DNA of 64,000 bases. Source: Turnera subulata (Eukaryota; Streptophyta; Magnoliopsida; Malpighiales; Passifloraceae). The stretch lies in NCBI GenBank assembly GCA_028386065.3, contig JAKUCV010000897.1, forward strand, positions 262,951 to 326,950, read 5' to 3'. Numbering within the stretch: position 1 is the first letter of the stretch; each line of letters opens with the position of its first letter. The notes under the pieces were generated by a model. The model was given only the letters and a program-made list of their open reading frames with translations, made no database searches and was not told the origin of the DNA. Made by a program: the position numbers and the translations under genes. Below, piece by piece: positions 48,301-59,025 of this stretch.

Positions 48301-48805
48301 TCCAAGAATTTGAGGATAGAAACAATATGCCAATTTGTCAAATACCTGGACTAGATTGCTCATTTTTGTCCAAAGCAACAGGAATATAATCATATTCAAT
48401 TCCTGCAAAGCATAAAATGAAGGAGTTGTAAATCAATTTTTGTAATAAATAAAAAATGCCAAGAGGAACAAGGATTCGATGGGAAAAGATAACCTTTCAA
48501 GTTAAGGCCAATCCGGACACGAAAAGCACAGGAACTCCGCCAGTAAGAATAAAGCTTCAGCTTTTTACTGCTCCCTCCACTTGTTTCCTGCAATACCCAG
48601 AAATAAAAGAAGAAATTAGTGAACGGATTAGTAAGATAATTCCTATTTTGAGGTGGGTAAGTAAAATAGTGTATGAATAGAGAAAGGTAGAGTTAGAGCA
48701 GTGCCATATTTGCTTCTCTTCTCTGCTCTTCTTGCTTGGCTTCTTTCTTTGTGTTTCCTTATCCTCTCACAGAGTCAACGACTTCAGCTCCAAATATTCC
48801 ACCAT
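45357..48805 (-). CDS. GSTZ1: Glutathione S-transferase zeta / maleylacetoacetate isomerase
   Basis: The enzyme converts maleylacetoacetate to fumarylacetoacetate with glutathione in tyrosine breakdown. Nine coding exons (minus strand) join in frame: 48587-48494, 48402-48346, 48129-48044, 47926-47855, 47423-47370, 47259-47184, 46728-46667, 45938-45879 and 45461-45357, giving 221 residues. The zeta active-site motif [11 protein letters not shown] is present, then [20 protein letters not shown] (glutathione site) and [19 protein letters not shown] in the C-terminal helical domain. The end is [10 protein letters not shown]. No ATG precedes the first exon in frame. An isolated ATG at 48805-48803, spliced with phase 0 to 48587, would give MET-SGG at the start, but its donor is weak. 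Cytosolic, no targeting signal seen. Confidence 0.88.
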
Positions 48806-49189
48806 CCACTTTTAGCTCTTCAGTCTTCGCCAAAGAAGAAACGTGTCTCTCTGTCCTGTCTTGATCGTCATTATTGATGATTGTGAAACTTGAAAGATCC
48901 TACTACCCCCGATAATTAAATGTACGGGAAAAAGTTCCATAAAAAAAAAATGGGTTAGTTACATTTTACCCCCTCAAACTCTGGTTTGAAACAAAAAAAA
49001 TCCCTCAACTAAAAAAATTGCAATGGAGGTACCTTATACTTTCATTTCTCAACCAAAAAAACCCTAAACTAGAAAAACAAGGATGGGAATACTTTGAACT
49101 TTTATTTTATTTTTAACAAAAAATCAGCTGAATTATTAAATTTTTGTTAAATAATTTAACAGGAAAGGTTGATATAAATTTGAAAAAGT
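48806..49189. other. GSTZ1 5' flank, nothing else recognised
   Basis: Contains the presumed leader and promoter of GSTZ1 on the minus strand. No clear TATA box. Beyond 48900 it is repetitive-looking A-rich DNA (ACCCCCTCAAACT region). Confidence 0.35.
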
Positions 49190-49670
49190 TTAGAGATCTT
49201 TCTGTAATTAAATCTTAAATTCTATATCAAAAATTTTAAACCTTTAATCCTAAACCCTAACCCCTAAACTCTAACGCCCTAAACCCATAAAACTTAAATC
49301 CTACAACTTAAACTTTAAACCCTAGTCTCCAAACCTTAAATCCTAACAAACTAAGCCTAAAAGTCTTAAACCTTAAATTCCTAAACTTTAAACCATAAAA
49401 TCTAAACCTAAAAATTCTATGCCATAAATCTTTAAATTTTAAACCCCTAAATCCTAAAAATCTTAACCTTAAATTCCTAAAGCTAAAAGCCTTAAACTTC
49501 AAAATCTTGAACCCTAAATATTAAAACGAAAATCCTAAACTCTATATTATAAAGCTCTAAATTCTAACCTTTAGAACCCTAAATCTTAAAATTCTAAACC
49601 ATTAAAGTTTAATCTCATAAATCTTAAACTCCTAATCTTTAAATCCTAGGATTTATGGTTTAGGAAATAG
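49190..49670. repeat. Degenerate telomere-like repeat array
   Basis: For about 480 bp the sequence is made of variants of CCCTAAA (CCTAAACCCTAACCCCTAAA, CCTTAAATCC, CCATAAA and so on), mostly 6-8 bases apart on the C-rich strand. This is the plant telomere unit in heavily mutated form. Its antisense translation gives only meaningless Phe/Arg-rich ORFs. Confidence 0.75.
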
Positions 49671-49887
49671 AGCTTTAAGGTTTGAGAAAAGAGTAGGCAA
49701 AGCAGCTGCCCTTACTAGTCATATGGGAACAAATATGGGCCATTAGTGGGAACATGAAAAGAGGAGTACCGGATCAAACCTTAACAATATGAACCCATCA
49801 ACCTCTTGTAACAAGCTCATTATTAGCTAGAGTCTATGAGAAAAGGCAAGTCCACCTCTTGTAACGAGCTCATTATTAACAACCTCT
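49671..49887. repeat. Short direct repeats before the gypsy LTR
   Basis: CCTCTTGTAACAAGCTCATT near 49802 recurs with one change near 49855, and its start recurs at about 49883 at the LTR edge. Otherwise unassigned. Confidence 0.5.
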
Positions 49888-51679
49888 TGTAATAAGGTAT
49901 TTATCGTTTGAAATCAATTTCGGGGATTATTTCACGGTAAACCGAGCCTCGGATTCCAAATCCGACTTTTGCCCCACGTTTTAGATATTTTTGTGGATTA
50001 TACGAACCAAAGTTGGAATTTTTCGAGTACATAAATCTTAAGAAAAGTCAGGTTTAACCTCGATATTATAGACCAGAAATAAAGTAAAGGGGGTATTTTA
50101 GTTATTTATTGGTCTGGGCAAGACCCGCTTGAGTTGTGTGTAACACGCCTGCATCATATTTCCTATGTTCACACCTCACCACGTATCTTCTTCTTCATCG
50201 GTAAGCTGCACCCAATTTTTTTTCCTTCCTCCTTCCCCAATAAAGAAATATTTTTTCTTCATCACACAAAAACTTTTTCTGCCTATAAAAAGAACCCTTA
50301 CCTTCTCTGCATATCAGCTACAAAAACAAAACCATACCAGCCTTCTTCCTGCATTTCTTTTCTAACCTAGCTTCTACCAACATCCTCTTCAAATATATAT
50401 ATTACAAGGAAAAAGAAAAAGGAATAGAAAAAGAAAAGAAACAAAGAACCAAGCCACCAAGACAACGTGGTCGTCATCATCAATACCATACCATTAATTT
50501 CCCTTCTTTTCTCACGTATAAACCACCATCACAAGCAACACCGCCAGGACCCGTACCTCCTCTCAGTGTCACCTTGTTCGTCGCTTTGTCTCCACCGTCT
50601 GCAGCGCTGCCAAGTTCCTGCAAGGAGCAGATAGCGTGGAAGTAGAACCCGCTAACAATTTTGCTAAAGGAATACAACAATTGAGGTGAAGATAGATAAC
50701 TCGTAGTATATTTCATGTAATATTGTGTTGTTGTGACTTGCTTGTTGAAACCATGTGATTAATTATTGTACTTTGGCTATGTTGTGATTTTAATTACTGT
50801 GACAACTTGTGTGACTTGTTGGGATGCTTAGTTTTCCAAAGGAGCTGTGAGGCCGAGAACCTGCTCGCAAACAAAGATCATGGAATTGATGAAATAATAA
50901 AGATAAATTGTGAAAATACAACTTAGACACTTAGATGTCACGTGGAAGGTAGAGGTACGACTGGGTGGTAGACGCTTATGTCTATGTTTTGTTGAGGGGC
51001 TTAGGGTCCTCTAGGCCGTTGAGCGTGTGTTCTCATAATTTCTTTTTATGAGTTTATTTGATTTAACGAGGAGTACCATGGGGTTAGCTAACCTGGCTAC
51101 CAAGTACGGTCAGTACTTATCACGTGACAGAGGCCCTAATAATAATAAAATCTGGAAGTTAGAATATTTGTTAGATATCACATGTCATATGTCCAAGTGA
51201 AGTATTGTGTTTATTATTTCTTGCATATTACAGTTGCTTGTATGCTATTGTTTATCCATGATTGTGCTTTGTACTGGTGGGCACTTTGGACTCGCCTCTC
51301 ACCTGTGGGGTTTCATCCCGTAGGATGACTTGTTTGTAGTACAGGTACGATGCTTGGTAAGCTGTTGTATTCTCTCCACCAGACTCCGGATCCATGCCGT
51401 TGTTGTTGTTCTAACAGTTGCATTATCTTGCATAAGTCTTCCCTATATGTCGTTACAATTCTATCACTCTACTTCTGTTGTTGTTTATGTTTTCTGCTGT
51501 TGCTATTGTTATCTGAATATGGTGTGTTGTAATAAATGTCCCCATGCTCGGGTGACAGATGCTTGTTGTATTGGCTATATTATCGGATGATATGATGTAT
51601 AATTACCGCTTGTGTTGAATAAGTAATGTCATCACACGTGTTTACCATGTCTCTGGTAAATGCGGGTCGGGGTGTTTCA
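49888..51679 (+). repeat. Gypsy 5' LTR, first bases missing
   Basis: Matches the LTR at 62344 onward from about its 45th base, with roughly 85-90% similarity by eye (GTAAACCGAGCCTC, GGTAAGCTGCACCC, AAGTAGAACCC and others in order). It ends GGGGTGTTTCA directly before a primer site. Confidence 0.8.
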
Positions 51680-51697
51680 TTTTGGTAGCGGAGCAGG
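51680..51697 (+). other. Primer binding site
   Basis: TTTTGGTAGCGGAGCAGG immediately follows the LTR; same tRNA-Met-like variant as at 37487. Confidence 0.65.
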
Positions 51698-51816
51698 CGG
51701 TAGGTCTGTGGGAGTCTTGTTTGACTATTTGTTGTGTTTGTTTGCTTCTTTGTGCATAGTCTACTCCATATGTTCCATATGATACTCATGCATGCATACT
51801 CATATAGGTAGTACGA

Positions 51817-52236
51817 ATGGATCCGGTTGGAGGAAACCAGCAAGCTGAACAACCACACTTGGAATATGACCAGGTGTCCGTCGATCAACCACCTCAGGTT
51901 GGAGCTAGGCAAGTATACCAGCTGGGGCACCGATGGCTTTACATGCGGATACGGTGCAGATTCTGAAGGTTATGACTCAGATTCTACAACAGCAGACATC
52001 TAAGAACAAAGGTCCTGTTTAGAACCCAATTTTCACCAAGATAACTAAGCTCGATGAAGATATCTTTCTTGGAGCCACAGATCCACAAGCCGCTGACGAT
52101 TGGCTTCGTAAGATTATTCGAATGACGCAAAAGCTACGATGCAGTGAGGATAGATGGGCGAACTATGCCGCATCTCTATTCTGTGAAAGTGCCACCATAT
52201 GGTGGGAAATTTGTCAGTCACTCTCGGATTTTGGCT
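51817..52236 (+). pseudogene. Ty3/gypsy gag, decayed and truncated
   Basis: Starts MDPVGGNQQAEQP at 51817. After frameshifts and a stop, the capsid-like stretch reads FLGATDPQAADDWLRKIIRM, then WANYAASLFCESATIWWE, which fits the retrotransposon gag domain (WL...A..L...A..WW). The sequence breaks off near 52236 where copia-related sequence in the other orientation begins. Confidence 0.82.
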
Positions 52237-52599
52237 AAACTAGGAATTTTGTATATCGGTCCCACACCAAATCAATCAGCTAGTTTCCAGTTTGTGTTTA
52301 TTTTGATAGATTTGTAGTTCGGACCCAAACCAAATCAACATCTAAAGGAACACTTTCCATACGAATCTATCAAACTCCCGGCTCTTATCCAACCAAATTG
52401 AATTGAAATACTCAAAGACCTTCCCATAGACATTCTCCATCATTACTCATCTATGCAATGCATGAAAGATACACAAAATAATTAAACAAGCTTCAAAAAT
52501 ATCATTAAAAGGATACTAAAAAGGATACAAAATGGTTCAAATCAAAGGATGAGTATTTTTAATCTTCAACCATCACTCATCCTTTCTTCTCCTACAAAA

Positions 52600-53985
52600 A
52601 TGAATCAAGTTTTTGGTACCCAATTCATCTTGGGTCCTTGGAGGTTAGTCATAGTACCTTTTGGTACCCAAATATACTTAACATGACAATTCTTTTGTCT
52701 AAACAAGCATGTACGAATCCCATGACCATATTTTCCACAAAAATCACATGTAATATATGAACTATAAGATGATTTACATCTAACACAATTATCACAACCA
52801 AGTACTCTTGCATTATAAGAATGTTGCCTATCATCATAAGCATATGACTTAGCATTATGATAGAATGGTCTAGCTCTATATGTTTGTGATCTAGAATTGA
52901 AATCATATGATCTTGCATCGTGAGCTCTAGTATAGTATGCATCTGGTCTTGCACCATTAGCATATGTTCTAACATTGTAAGCATGTGGTCTTCTTTTATG
53001 TGCATATGATTTAGTATGATAGACATATGATCCTTCATCATAAATATATGGTCTAGCATATGGTCTCTTTATATATGCTTGTGATCTACCATGATGAGCA
53101 TGTGATCTTGTGCCATGAACATGGAATCTAGCATTATGAACATTTGGCTTAGCATGTTCAAATAATGTAGCATGATGAGAAGAAGATGAAGCACCATGTT
53201 CATATATCTTATCATTAAGTACAAAATATTTAGCATCATATGACACATTAGATGCACCTAATCCCTCTTTTTGCATTGGATTTCTTTGTTGTCCCAAAAG
53301 AAGATTAAGTCCATCTCTACCGTTAGTGAATTTTTCCAAAGTGTTCTTCAAATCAACTTGAGATTTTAAGAGAATCATTCTCTTTTCCCAACACATCACA
53401 TGCACAAACATTGGATGAGATCTTATCATTTAGTTCATTATACGAAGTTTTAAGAGCACTATTTTCTTTTCAAGAGCTTCAAGTTGCTATCTATATGCTA
53501 GATTCTTTTTCAAAGATTTCTCAAGTTCATCATGCAACTTAAGGAAAGCATCATGTAATTTTTCAAATGTAAAGTCATTAGAAGAATCCATTACTTCATC
53601 ATCTTTAAGGGACATAAGTCATATACTTGCTTGTTCTTCAATTTCGGATCCACTTGAATTTGAATCAAGATCATTCCCATGTCTTCATGACTTGAATAGT
53701 TCCCTCACAAAAGCTTCTAAATATCATGAGCGGATTTGCAAGTTCTAACTCTCTCTACTTCTACCATACTTAAACCACTTAGCAAGCTATTCTTAGCCAA
53801 AGCATCAAGAGCGCCTTTGCATTTCTCACTTTCATTCCAATTACTCAAAGGTTTAAGTGGTATATCCCAATCACTTTCAATAATCTCCCAAGCTTCTAAG
53901 CTTTGACTCTTTATAAAAATTTGCATCCTTACTTTCCAATAATCAAAATTCACACCATCAAAGTAAGGAGCTTTACGGATGTTAT
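52600..53985 (-). pseudogene. SIRE-like copia gag with expanded repeat region
   Basis: On the minus strand the order is as follows. The gag N terminus is PYFDG then FDYWKVRMQIFIKSQ (about 53985-53900) and RVRTCKSAHDIWK (about 53740). A coiled-coil-coding stretch with breaks follows at 53700-53430. A long His/Tyr/Arg/Ala-rich repeat lies at about 53230-52790, then a zinc knuckle CDFCGKYGHGIRTC (about 52752-52711, CX2CX4HX4C) and the tail WVPKGTMTNLQGPKMNWVPK. The knuckle and WVPK tail are typical of SIRE/Maximus copia gag. The 275-codon ORF 52605-53429 is open despite the repeat expansion; upstream frames are broken. Confidence 0.83.
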
Positions 53986-54982
53986 AACCCTCAAAAGCCA
54001 GATCTTTACTCTAGGAGATTATTCCAAAACAAAAAGACCTAGACTCGACTACTAATTGTAGGCCCAAATAAGCTAAGAAGGAGGGTTGAATTAACTTCTA
54101 AGATACTTTTCTGGAAATTTTGTATAAGGGGCAAAAACAAAAAAAACTGGGTATTCGAGAACACTAGAGGAGATTAAGAATGAAGAAGAGAGCAATCACA
54201 CACACACATTCAAACACAATAATTTAGAGTGGTTTTCCCTAAAATCTATGGGCACATTCACTACTCAAGGCTCCCCTTGAGATTTACCAAATCCAATATA
54301 TGGTTTCTTCCAAGGTGAAACCCAACCTTTTACAACTAAGCTTTTCCAAAGGATCAAGCTCAAACCTTTACTAGAGTTTTCCCAAGACTCACTCTCTAAC
54401 CTAGGCTTTTACTAAGGCTCAACACAAATCTATACAAGAGTTTTCCAAGGCTCACTCTCTAACCTATACCTAAAGCTTTTTCAAAGGCTCAAGCTTCAAA
54501 CCTATTCTCCTTAAGTAAATTTTTTTCAATCCTACTCAAGGTATGATTTTCAAATAACCACTCACTCTTTGTGGGTACAATTAAGCCCAAAGATATCCCA
54601 AAGGTATAAAGCTCAAGAAGAAAGAATTAAATCCTTCAACAATTTCAATGATCAAACTCTAATCTCTTAATGGTTTATGAGCACTTAAGCAAGCTTAAAG
54701 AGGATGTAAATAAAGTTGTAATGACTTGCCCCTTGATGTGCTAGTGAGGATGTGAAGACTATTTATAGACCCCAATAACAGGTAGGGACTTGAAAGTCAA
54801 AGACAAATACCAAAACCATGTCTTCCAGAATGTTGGTGTTGGGACCGTATACAATTTCTAGGTCTGGAAAAAAATCTGCACTCTTCAATCAATTCTGACC
54901 GTTGGGGCTAATGATTCCAACACCTTCCAACTTTTTTTCTTATAGCTCCTTAGTGATAGTAAGACAATAAAACGGCTATATG

Positions 54983-55072
54983 CTAAATGCCCGGGAAGCG
55001 AGATTGGGTGTCGAGCCACGGATGAGATTAGTCTGGCTTGTCGAGCTGGGATACTCATTAGTATCAAAAAAA
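54983..55072 (+). mobile_element. SINE, 5'-truncated
   Basis: Ninety bases ending in a poly(A) tail, flanked by an exact 14-bp target duplication AAAACGGCTATATG (54969-54982 and 55073-55086). GAGCCACGGATGAGATTAGT and GCTGGGATAC match the 3' part of the SINE at 63587-63790. Confidence 0.85.
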
Positions 55073-55609
55073 AAAACGGCTATATGGCTTTCTTGATAGG
55101 ATTTTGGATCTCCTCTCTATCTTCCAATGGTGTGTGTTCACCTCTAAAGTGTGCCCCTTTTCTTTCACCAACAAAAATGCTTTGTTGTCTTGATAGCTTC
55201 TTAGGAAGAGACAAAAAAAGTTCACTTCTTACTCTTGCTCTTTGGTCATGAATCTTTTGAAATGTCTTAAGAGATAAGGTTGAGAAAGTAAGAGAATGAT
55301 ATGTGAAGCTTTAGCACAAGGAAGAAGACAACAAAATAAACAACCCCCTATATCACTTGTTGCATAACTTAAAAAAGAAACCATGCCCATATTGCTATAA
55401 AATGACGTCACTCAATTTAGAAGGAAAGGTGGGCTATGTTAATAAAAAAATTCAAATACCCAAATCACATATACATATAAAAGCCTTCAAGTACAAGCCC
55501 AATTGAATAATGAAAGGTGACATGGAAAGGGTTAATAACAAAAAATAATGATTGGCCAACTATTATATAATGTAATAAAGTTTATTTTGACTTAATCAAA
55601 ACTCTAATA

Positions 55610-55730
55610 CATGTTCAAGTCATAACATTGACAACATAAAAACACCACAAGTAAAATGCATGGATTACATATTCAAGCCATAACATTGACAATATCAAAA
55701 ATACCACAAGTAAAATGCAAGGATTAACAT
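55610..55730. repeat. Direct tandem duplication of about 57 bp
   Basis: Two copies containing TTCAAG(T/C)CATAACATTGACAA and ACCACAAGTAAAATGCA follow each other with a few substitutions. Confidence 0.75.
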
Positions 55731-55979
55731 AAACATATGTGAAGCATTTTTGAAATATGATTAAATTATTCTCTTTTTCTTTTCGTTTAGCTGTACTCTA
55801 CTGTCTTAGCTAACTAAGAGTCTACAGACAAGGTTGCAGATCCATTTACCATAGTTTCCATAAACAATAAAAATATATGAGGCGACTAACAACCACCAAA
55901 TTAATATAGGTTAAATAGTAATAATGTATGAGGTGACTAGTAACTACCGAATTAGTAGGGTTTTAATGGGGCATCTTCT

Positions 55980-55987
55980 TTATAAAC
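55980..55987 (+). promoter_or_regulatory. TATA box of the small membrane-protein gene
   Basis: TTATAAAC lies 182 bases before the ATG at 56169. A leader with a long CTCCT repeat follows. Confidence 0.5.
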
Positions 55988-56060
55988 TCAGCAAGCCCAG
56001 TCCCTTCCTCCCCACTCAACCGAGCCCCTTCCTTAATCCCTCCCTCCCTCTCCTCTCATT

Positions 56061-56115
56061 TCCTCTCCTCTCCTCTCCTCTCCTCTCCTCTCCTCTCCTC
56101 TCCTCTCCTCTCCTC
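56061..56115. repeat. (CTCCT)n microsatellite in the leader
   Basis: About eleven CTCCT/TCCTC units. Pyrimidine repeats of this kind are common in plant 5' UTRs. Confidence 0.9.
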
Positions 56116-56168
56116 ATTGTTTTTATTTTCTAATTTTTCTTTACCCAACTCCATTGCCCACCACCACC

Positions 56169-56357
56169 ATGGACAACTCCTACTCACCCCCTCCTCTTGA
56201 CTTTGCCACGTCTCATGAATATGACAATTATCCCACGATCCTCAAGATTTGTGTGGTTATTATTATTGTGCTTGTTGTAGTTATCCTACTGACTTGTTTA
56301 TGCAGAATCAAACTTCGGGCCAAGGACGAGGAGGTGCATGTTGGTGGTAATAATTGA
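56169..56357 (+). CDS. Small single-pass membrane protein, 62 aa
   Basis: The ATG has the strong context CCACCATGG. Residues 1-24 are polar (MDNSYSPPPLDFATSHEY). Residues 25-46 are one hydrophobic helix rich in Val, Ile and Leu (ILKICVVIIIVLVVVILL). Residues 47-62 are charged, starting CRIKLRAKDEE, with basic residues next to the membrane that would favour a cytosolic C terminus. A TATA box, a pyrimidine-rich leader and a T-rich 3' UTR fit a real transcription unit. I do not recognise the family. It is the only intact gene-like ORF in this transposon nest. A chance ORF is less likely because start context, promoter and composition agree, but homology is unproven. Confidence 0.55.
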   Translation: MDNSYSPPPLDFATSHEYDNYPTILKICVVIIIVLVVVILLTCLCRIKLRAKDEEVHVGGNN

Positions 56358-56493
56358 GCCAAATGTTAAGTTCTAGGTTGTTTCTTGTCTTTTTTTTTTT
56401 TCTTCTTCTTTTGAATTTTTACAACAATTCCTAGGTGTTTCTTAATGTAATGTGTTACTGGCTTGATGTAATGTGTGTTCCTCTTTAATGTAA

Positions 56494-56612
56494 CTAGTGC
56501 AACTACCCGTGTTACACACGAGCTCAAGTCGCAATTGAATTAGACCGTGTTACACACGGATTTTGTTTGAATGGCAACTGAATTAGGCCGTGTTACATAC
56601 GGCTTTTGTAAG
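56494..56612 (-). repeat. Helitron-like 3' end with three tandem hairpin units
   Basis: On the minus strand a CGTGTGTAACACGGG hairpin, TAGTTGCA and CTAG|T form a Helitron-type 3' terminus at 56494. The hairpin motif (CCGTGTTACACACGG) repeats three times on units of about 40 bp near 56506, 56548 and 56588, each preceded by GAATTA. No matching 5' TC end was found. Confidence 0.5.
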
Positions 56613-57151
56613 AACCTATACTGTTTCTTATTTTTGTATGACTTTTCGAGAAGTACCATACTTAATATCATGTTAATGTACTATTTGACGATGACCATCT
56701 CCATTTTAGTTTCTTCTAATTCACAATTATTTCTATTAGCTTATGGATTATTTGATGGTGACCATTACCATACATTTTAGTTATATATAATGTGTAAGGT
56801 AACATTTTCCACTATTTTTTTCCAAGAGAAATATACATTTTGTTAGATATTAATTTTTGAAAATTGTGATTTATATTTTATTTGTATTCTCTTTTACATA
56901 TTTTTGAAACTTGGCCTTGTTCATTTTTTTTTCTGAACAAATTATTATAATTTGAAACTCTTTTTAAATAAATTGAAAAGTAGTTTTCAATTTAATATAG
57001 TCTTGTTTTTGTTGTTTATTCAATAATATTACTAGGCTGTCCAAAAACAATTAAGCCAGGTGGTCCTTTTCTGGTATCTATCCCAATGGTCTTTTTGGGT
57101 TGGCCCTTTTAGTTTTCTGACTGTTGAAGTCCATGCCAGTGAGGTACTTTC
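56613..57151. other. AT-rich DNA, nothing recognised
   Basis: May be the interior of a truncated Helitron whose 3' end is at 56494. No ORF of interest. Confidence 0.35.
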
Positions 57152-59007
57152 TGTAGGTCCAAAGTGGCTAAAAGGGGGGGTGAATTAGCCATTTTTCGCT
57201 TAATCACCGATTTGACGTCACTAATGCCAAATCGACTTTGTATCTAATTCTGGGAAATTATGAACACACTAAAGCACAATTAAGGAGAGGGTTAGAGATA
57301 TTGGTACAAAGAATTTATAGTGGTTCGCCACACAGGACTACCTCCACTACTCAAGGAATCCACCTTGAGATTTCTAACCTTCACTAACCTTGGCTTTTAC
57401 GAGATCAACCAATAACCTATAGTACAAGGTTTTACCTAGGCTAACCTCTAACCTCTCATATCCACAAAGCTAATCCAAACTTTGCTCTTAGTTCTCCAGT
57501 AAGATATCCCCTATCCTACCTCACTCAATTGGTTTCTTCATAGGTTAAACCAATAAACCCTATCTCTTATAAGTTTTTCCAAGGTGCAACTTGCAAACTT
57601 TCTCTCAAAGTTAATCCTAGCTTTGCTTATCACTAATCAACACAAAAGCACTCATAAGTTTGTCTAAAATATAATCCTCTCTCAAGATATCTTCATGAGT
57701 GACTCACTCAAGAGATTTACAAATAATGCACAAGGATATTTTGAACACTCAAGCTTAGGAGGAGAGATGTTGCTAATTTCTCACTTCTTTCTCCATTGGC
57801 AGCTCTAACATTCTTCATCAATTAATCTTCTTTATATAGAGGCAAGGGGGAAGAAGCCTCCAAGAGTAACAACAATGTGTCACTGTCAGTTGCAATGAGT
57901 TCTGGCATGAAAGGCGCCACAACGTTCAAATCTCTTGAGTAGTCACATCATTCAGCATCTTTTTGTGAAGATCAAGGTTGTTGCTCACATGCTGATTTGA
58001 TATGAATGTTAAGAGAGGAAGCTGCAACTTATTTGAATCATTTTGTGTAGTTTCAGAAGTGTAAAGTACTAAATTCATTTGACTTCCTAGTATGGGTTAG
58101 CTTGGCACAAAGACCAAGGAAAGCCAACTATCATCAATCTCTAGTCACTGTCAGATTTTTCATGGAAGACGCCAGGTCATCAACGTTTCAACAGCTTCTG
58201 TAAAGTCTAAGGATGGTATTTCCGTTTGGGACTTGGTTGAATCAATTTAAATCCGTTAGGAGTCCCTTTCCTTCCAGCCCGTTCTGTCGTCAGAGGTGCC
58301 AGAGTGTCAACGTTCTTCTTCCCTGTTCTCCCTTTCATGTTTTGGCACGAGACACACCAGACTGCAGCTTTTTGCCATTGATATCATTGTTTAGCATAGT
58401 CCTAGGTTGGACCTAGGAAATTTGAATTCAACTGCCATTTGATCTGTTTAAGTTTTCTTTTATCACAAAATCAATCTTCAGAAATGGTAGGTACTAGGTT
58501 TGTTGACCAATGCTATTTGGGATTAAACAAACATGAGTGGCATGGGAGCTTGTAGTTGAAAGCGACCCATCATGCCCACTAACACATGTTCCAATTCCAC
58601 TCACTCATCTTCCAAGAATGTTGATCACGGGTTGGGCATATTTGTAAGCTGTGATTCATGGTTAGATACAAAAGATGCTACACATAGGTTTGTCATAATC
58701 AAAACCTAGTTAGCTCATTTAATATATAATATAGAATCTAGGATGGATGCACATGTAACAAGACTTGAAAGAGACATGTCTACTACACAAAAGTATTACA
58801 TGCATGCTTTGATTTAATATATAAATTTGAAACTTAAAGTTTGTTAGCATCAAAACATGGCTAAGGAATAAAGAGGATTAATAAATATGATTTACGCAAA
58901 TTCAAACACTAATCCACAGATACTCAATTATCTCGGTTACTATGCTTAATTAAGATTATAAAAAAAGATTAACACAAAGCACATGCTAATCCGATCTTAG
59001 GCCTACA
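57152..59007 (-). repeat. 3' LTR of a SIRE-like copia element
   Basis: On the minus strand it begins TGTAGGCCTAAGATCGG at 59007 and ends CTTTGGACCTACA at 57152, 1856 bp, starting TG and ending CA. A polypurine tract precedes it. The fragment at 11475-12430 and the LTR at 54057 belong to the same family. Confidence 0.82.
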
Positions 59008-59025
59008 ACCTCCCCCTTTTTGATG
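59008..59025 (-). other. Polypurine tract of the copia element
   Basis: On the minus strand CATCAAAAAGGGGGAGGT stands directly before the LTR. The motif is characteristic of SIRE/Maximus elements. Confidence 0.8.

Larger units (their letters stand above)
54057..55750 (-). repeat. 5' LTR of the SIRE-like copia element
   Basis: On the minus strand it ends TTGGGCCTACA at 54057, just before gag. The body resembles the LTR at 57152-59007 (CTCCCCTTGAGATTT and AAGCTTTTCCAA modules, TAATCAAAAC near the far end). The upper limit is approximate because a SINE (54983-55072) and a tandem duplication (about 55610-55730) interrupt it. Confidence 0.6.

Noticed and set aside
49308..49502. 64-codon Phe/Arg/Lys-rich ORF
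   Set aside because: It is the translation of the telomere-like repeat.
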